This document shows positions 63,137 through 64,000 of a DNA stretch of 64,000 bases, in pieces (the stretch's first letter is position 1; every line of letters begins with the position of its first letter). Under the pieces are notes generated by a model. That model saw nothing but the letters and a program-made list of their open reading frames with translations. It did not search any database and was not told the DNA's origin. The stretch is taken from assembly GCA_964352215.1 (NCBI GenBank), contig CAYGRE010000024.1, positions 1-64,000 on the forward strand. The letters are read 5' to 3'. This DNA comes from CAWUKT01 sp964352215 (GTDB lineage Bacteria; Bacteroidota; Bacteroidia; J057; JADKCL01). The position numbers and the translations under genes were made by a program.

Positions 63137-64000
63137 TTGAAACCAATCAAAATATTGCAGGTTACGAACCGAATTCCATGGCCTTTAAACGACGGAGGGA
63201 ACCTTGCAACTTATTACGTCACTAAGTACCTGGGAGATCTTGGGCATCAAATGATCCTTGCCTCCCTGAACACTCAAAAGCATCATCAAGACCCTGCCTT
63301 AATTGAAGATATTGCCAAGGTATACGCTTGTGAGATAGATACATCAATCCGGCCTGTAGCACTTTTTAAGGCCCTGTTTTCCAAATTGCCTTACAATATA
63401 AAAAGGTTTGTTTCTCCAGAATTCTCGGATCTCCTTCAAGAAATAATCATTGAAAATCAACCAGATATCATCCAATTGGAAGGAAGTTACCAGGCGATAT
63501 TCATTCCAGCCATTCGGAAAGTGAGTAAGTCCCCACTTATCCTCAGGTCTCATAATGTCGAATGGAGAATTTGGAAGCGACTGGCTGAAAATCAGAGAAA
63601 TCCCTTTAAGCGGTTTTATTTGAATCATCTGTGTCAAAAAATAGAAAGGTTTGAGATTGAAACTTTACCCCTTTTTGATGGAATCGTTGCCATCACTGAA
63701 AAGGATGAGCAATGGTACCGGGACCAGGGTTACGAAAAGGTTTTGAGAACGATCAATGCCGGTGTCAATTTTTCAGAAATTCCTCCTTATAAGACTAACC
63801 GATTCTTGAACCGAATTGGGTTTATTGGGAGCCTGGAGTGGAAACCCAATATAGAGGGCTTAAAATGGTTTATCGAAAATGTTTGGTCTAGAGTAAACGA
63901 AGATTTTCCAGATGCCGAACTCCATATCGCAGGTAAGAATCCTCCGGACTGGATGTCGGATTGGAAAGTCCCAGCTATGAAGTTTCATGGTATGGTCCCC
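63137..64000 (+). CDS. Glycosyltransferase family 4 protein, N-terminal part (runs off the window)
   Basis: At least 288 residues, open at the window end. The start is probably TTG at 63137, giving LKPIKILQVTNRIPWPLNDGG, the typical GT4 beginning with the Gly-rich loop after beta-1; no ATG lies near it. Further features are IIQLEGSYQAIFIP, SHNVEWRIW near residue 137, IVAITEKDEQWY and RIGFIGSLEWKPNIEGLKWF, the start of the second Rossmann domain. GT-B retaining enzymes of this family transfer a sugar from a nucleotide donor during polysaccharide or lipid glycosylation in the cytoplasm. The donor-binding E-x7-E motif should lie beyond the window. Confidence 0.85.
   Translation, partial: MKPIKILQVTNRIPWPLNDGGNLATYYVTKYLGDLGHQMILASLNTQKHHQDPALIEDIAKVYACEIDTSIRPVALFKALFSKLPYNIKRFVSPEFSDLLQEIIIENQPDIIQLEGSYQAIFIPAIRKVSKSPLILRSHNVEWRIWKRLAENQRNPFKRFYLNHLCQKIERFEIETLPLFDGIVAITEKDEQWYRDQGYEKVLRTINAGVNFSEIPPYKTNRFLNRIGFIGSLEWKPNIEGLKWFIENVWSRVNEDFPDAELHIAGKNPPDWMSDWKVPAMKFHGMVP

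Overview
The window looks like chromosomal DNA of a Bacteroidota bacterium, most likely of the Saprospiria (Lewinella/Haliscomenobacter-like). The evidence is type IX secretion (T9SS) sorting domains of type A and type B, a SusC/SusD pair, a TonB receptor, several DUF families typical of the phylum, promoter -7 elements of the form TAnnTTTG, and weak Shine-Dalgarno signals. Apart from two repeat arrays and one AT-rich island, base use is even and mid-GC. I saw no rRNA, tRNA, CRISPR array or insertion sequence.

Layout. 1-400: a degenerate 22-bp tandem array cut by the window edge. 556-10049: secreted proteins (an M43 metalloprotease with PKD and T9SS domains, a T9SS type B adhesin-like protein with a small lipoprotein, an S8 subtilase). 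10084-15922: housekeeping and regulation (valS, a YajQ-family protein, a LytTR regulator with a degenerate receiver, a WD40 protein, a bacilliredoxin). 16014-21200: the suf Fe-S assembly operon sufBCDS plus a DUF59/SufT-like gene. 21445-28252: two envelope genes, then a cluster of DUF4878 lipoproteins, a YiiX-like hydrolase, two paralogous 64-72 aa CxC/CxxC proteins and a WYL regulator; three genes here share a palindromic operator. 28333-30545: a short-chain dehydrogenase and a membrane glycosyltransferase. 30558-30953: a second 22-bp array of unrelated sequence but the same palindromic architecture.

31004-37181: a compact, AT-rich five-gene operon (EAD11-SEFIR effector, GASH-like helical protein, two P-loop GTPases, GAP1 protein). 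It matches the GTPase-centred conflict systems predicted by comparative genomics and is probably a defence system. 37392-44849: an MDR reductase divergent from a TonB receptor, yaaA with a lipoprotein, a DUF6150 repeat protein, and a shortened class II ribonucleotide reductase homologue whose active-site Cys and Glu look replaced. 44850-46499: 1.65 kb without a credible gene, holding three repeated hairpin/terminator modules that look like small RNA units on the minus strand. 46500-64000: a helical protein, a small Cys-rich secreted protein, a 2344-residue repeat protein with a T9SS signal, a DUF3179 lipoprotein, a SusCD operon, and the start of a GT4 glycosyltransferase that runs off the end.

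The most noteworthy signals are the GTPase/SEFIR operon, the two 22-bp palindromic arrays with shared geometry, the three ncRNA-like modules, the palindrome-controlled small-protein/lipoprotein regulon, and the pseudo-ribonucleotide reductase.
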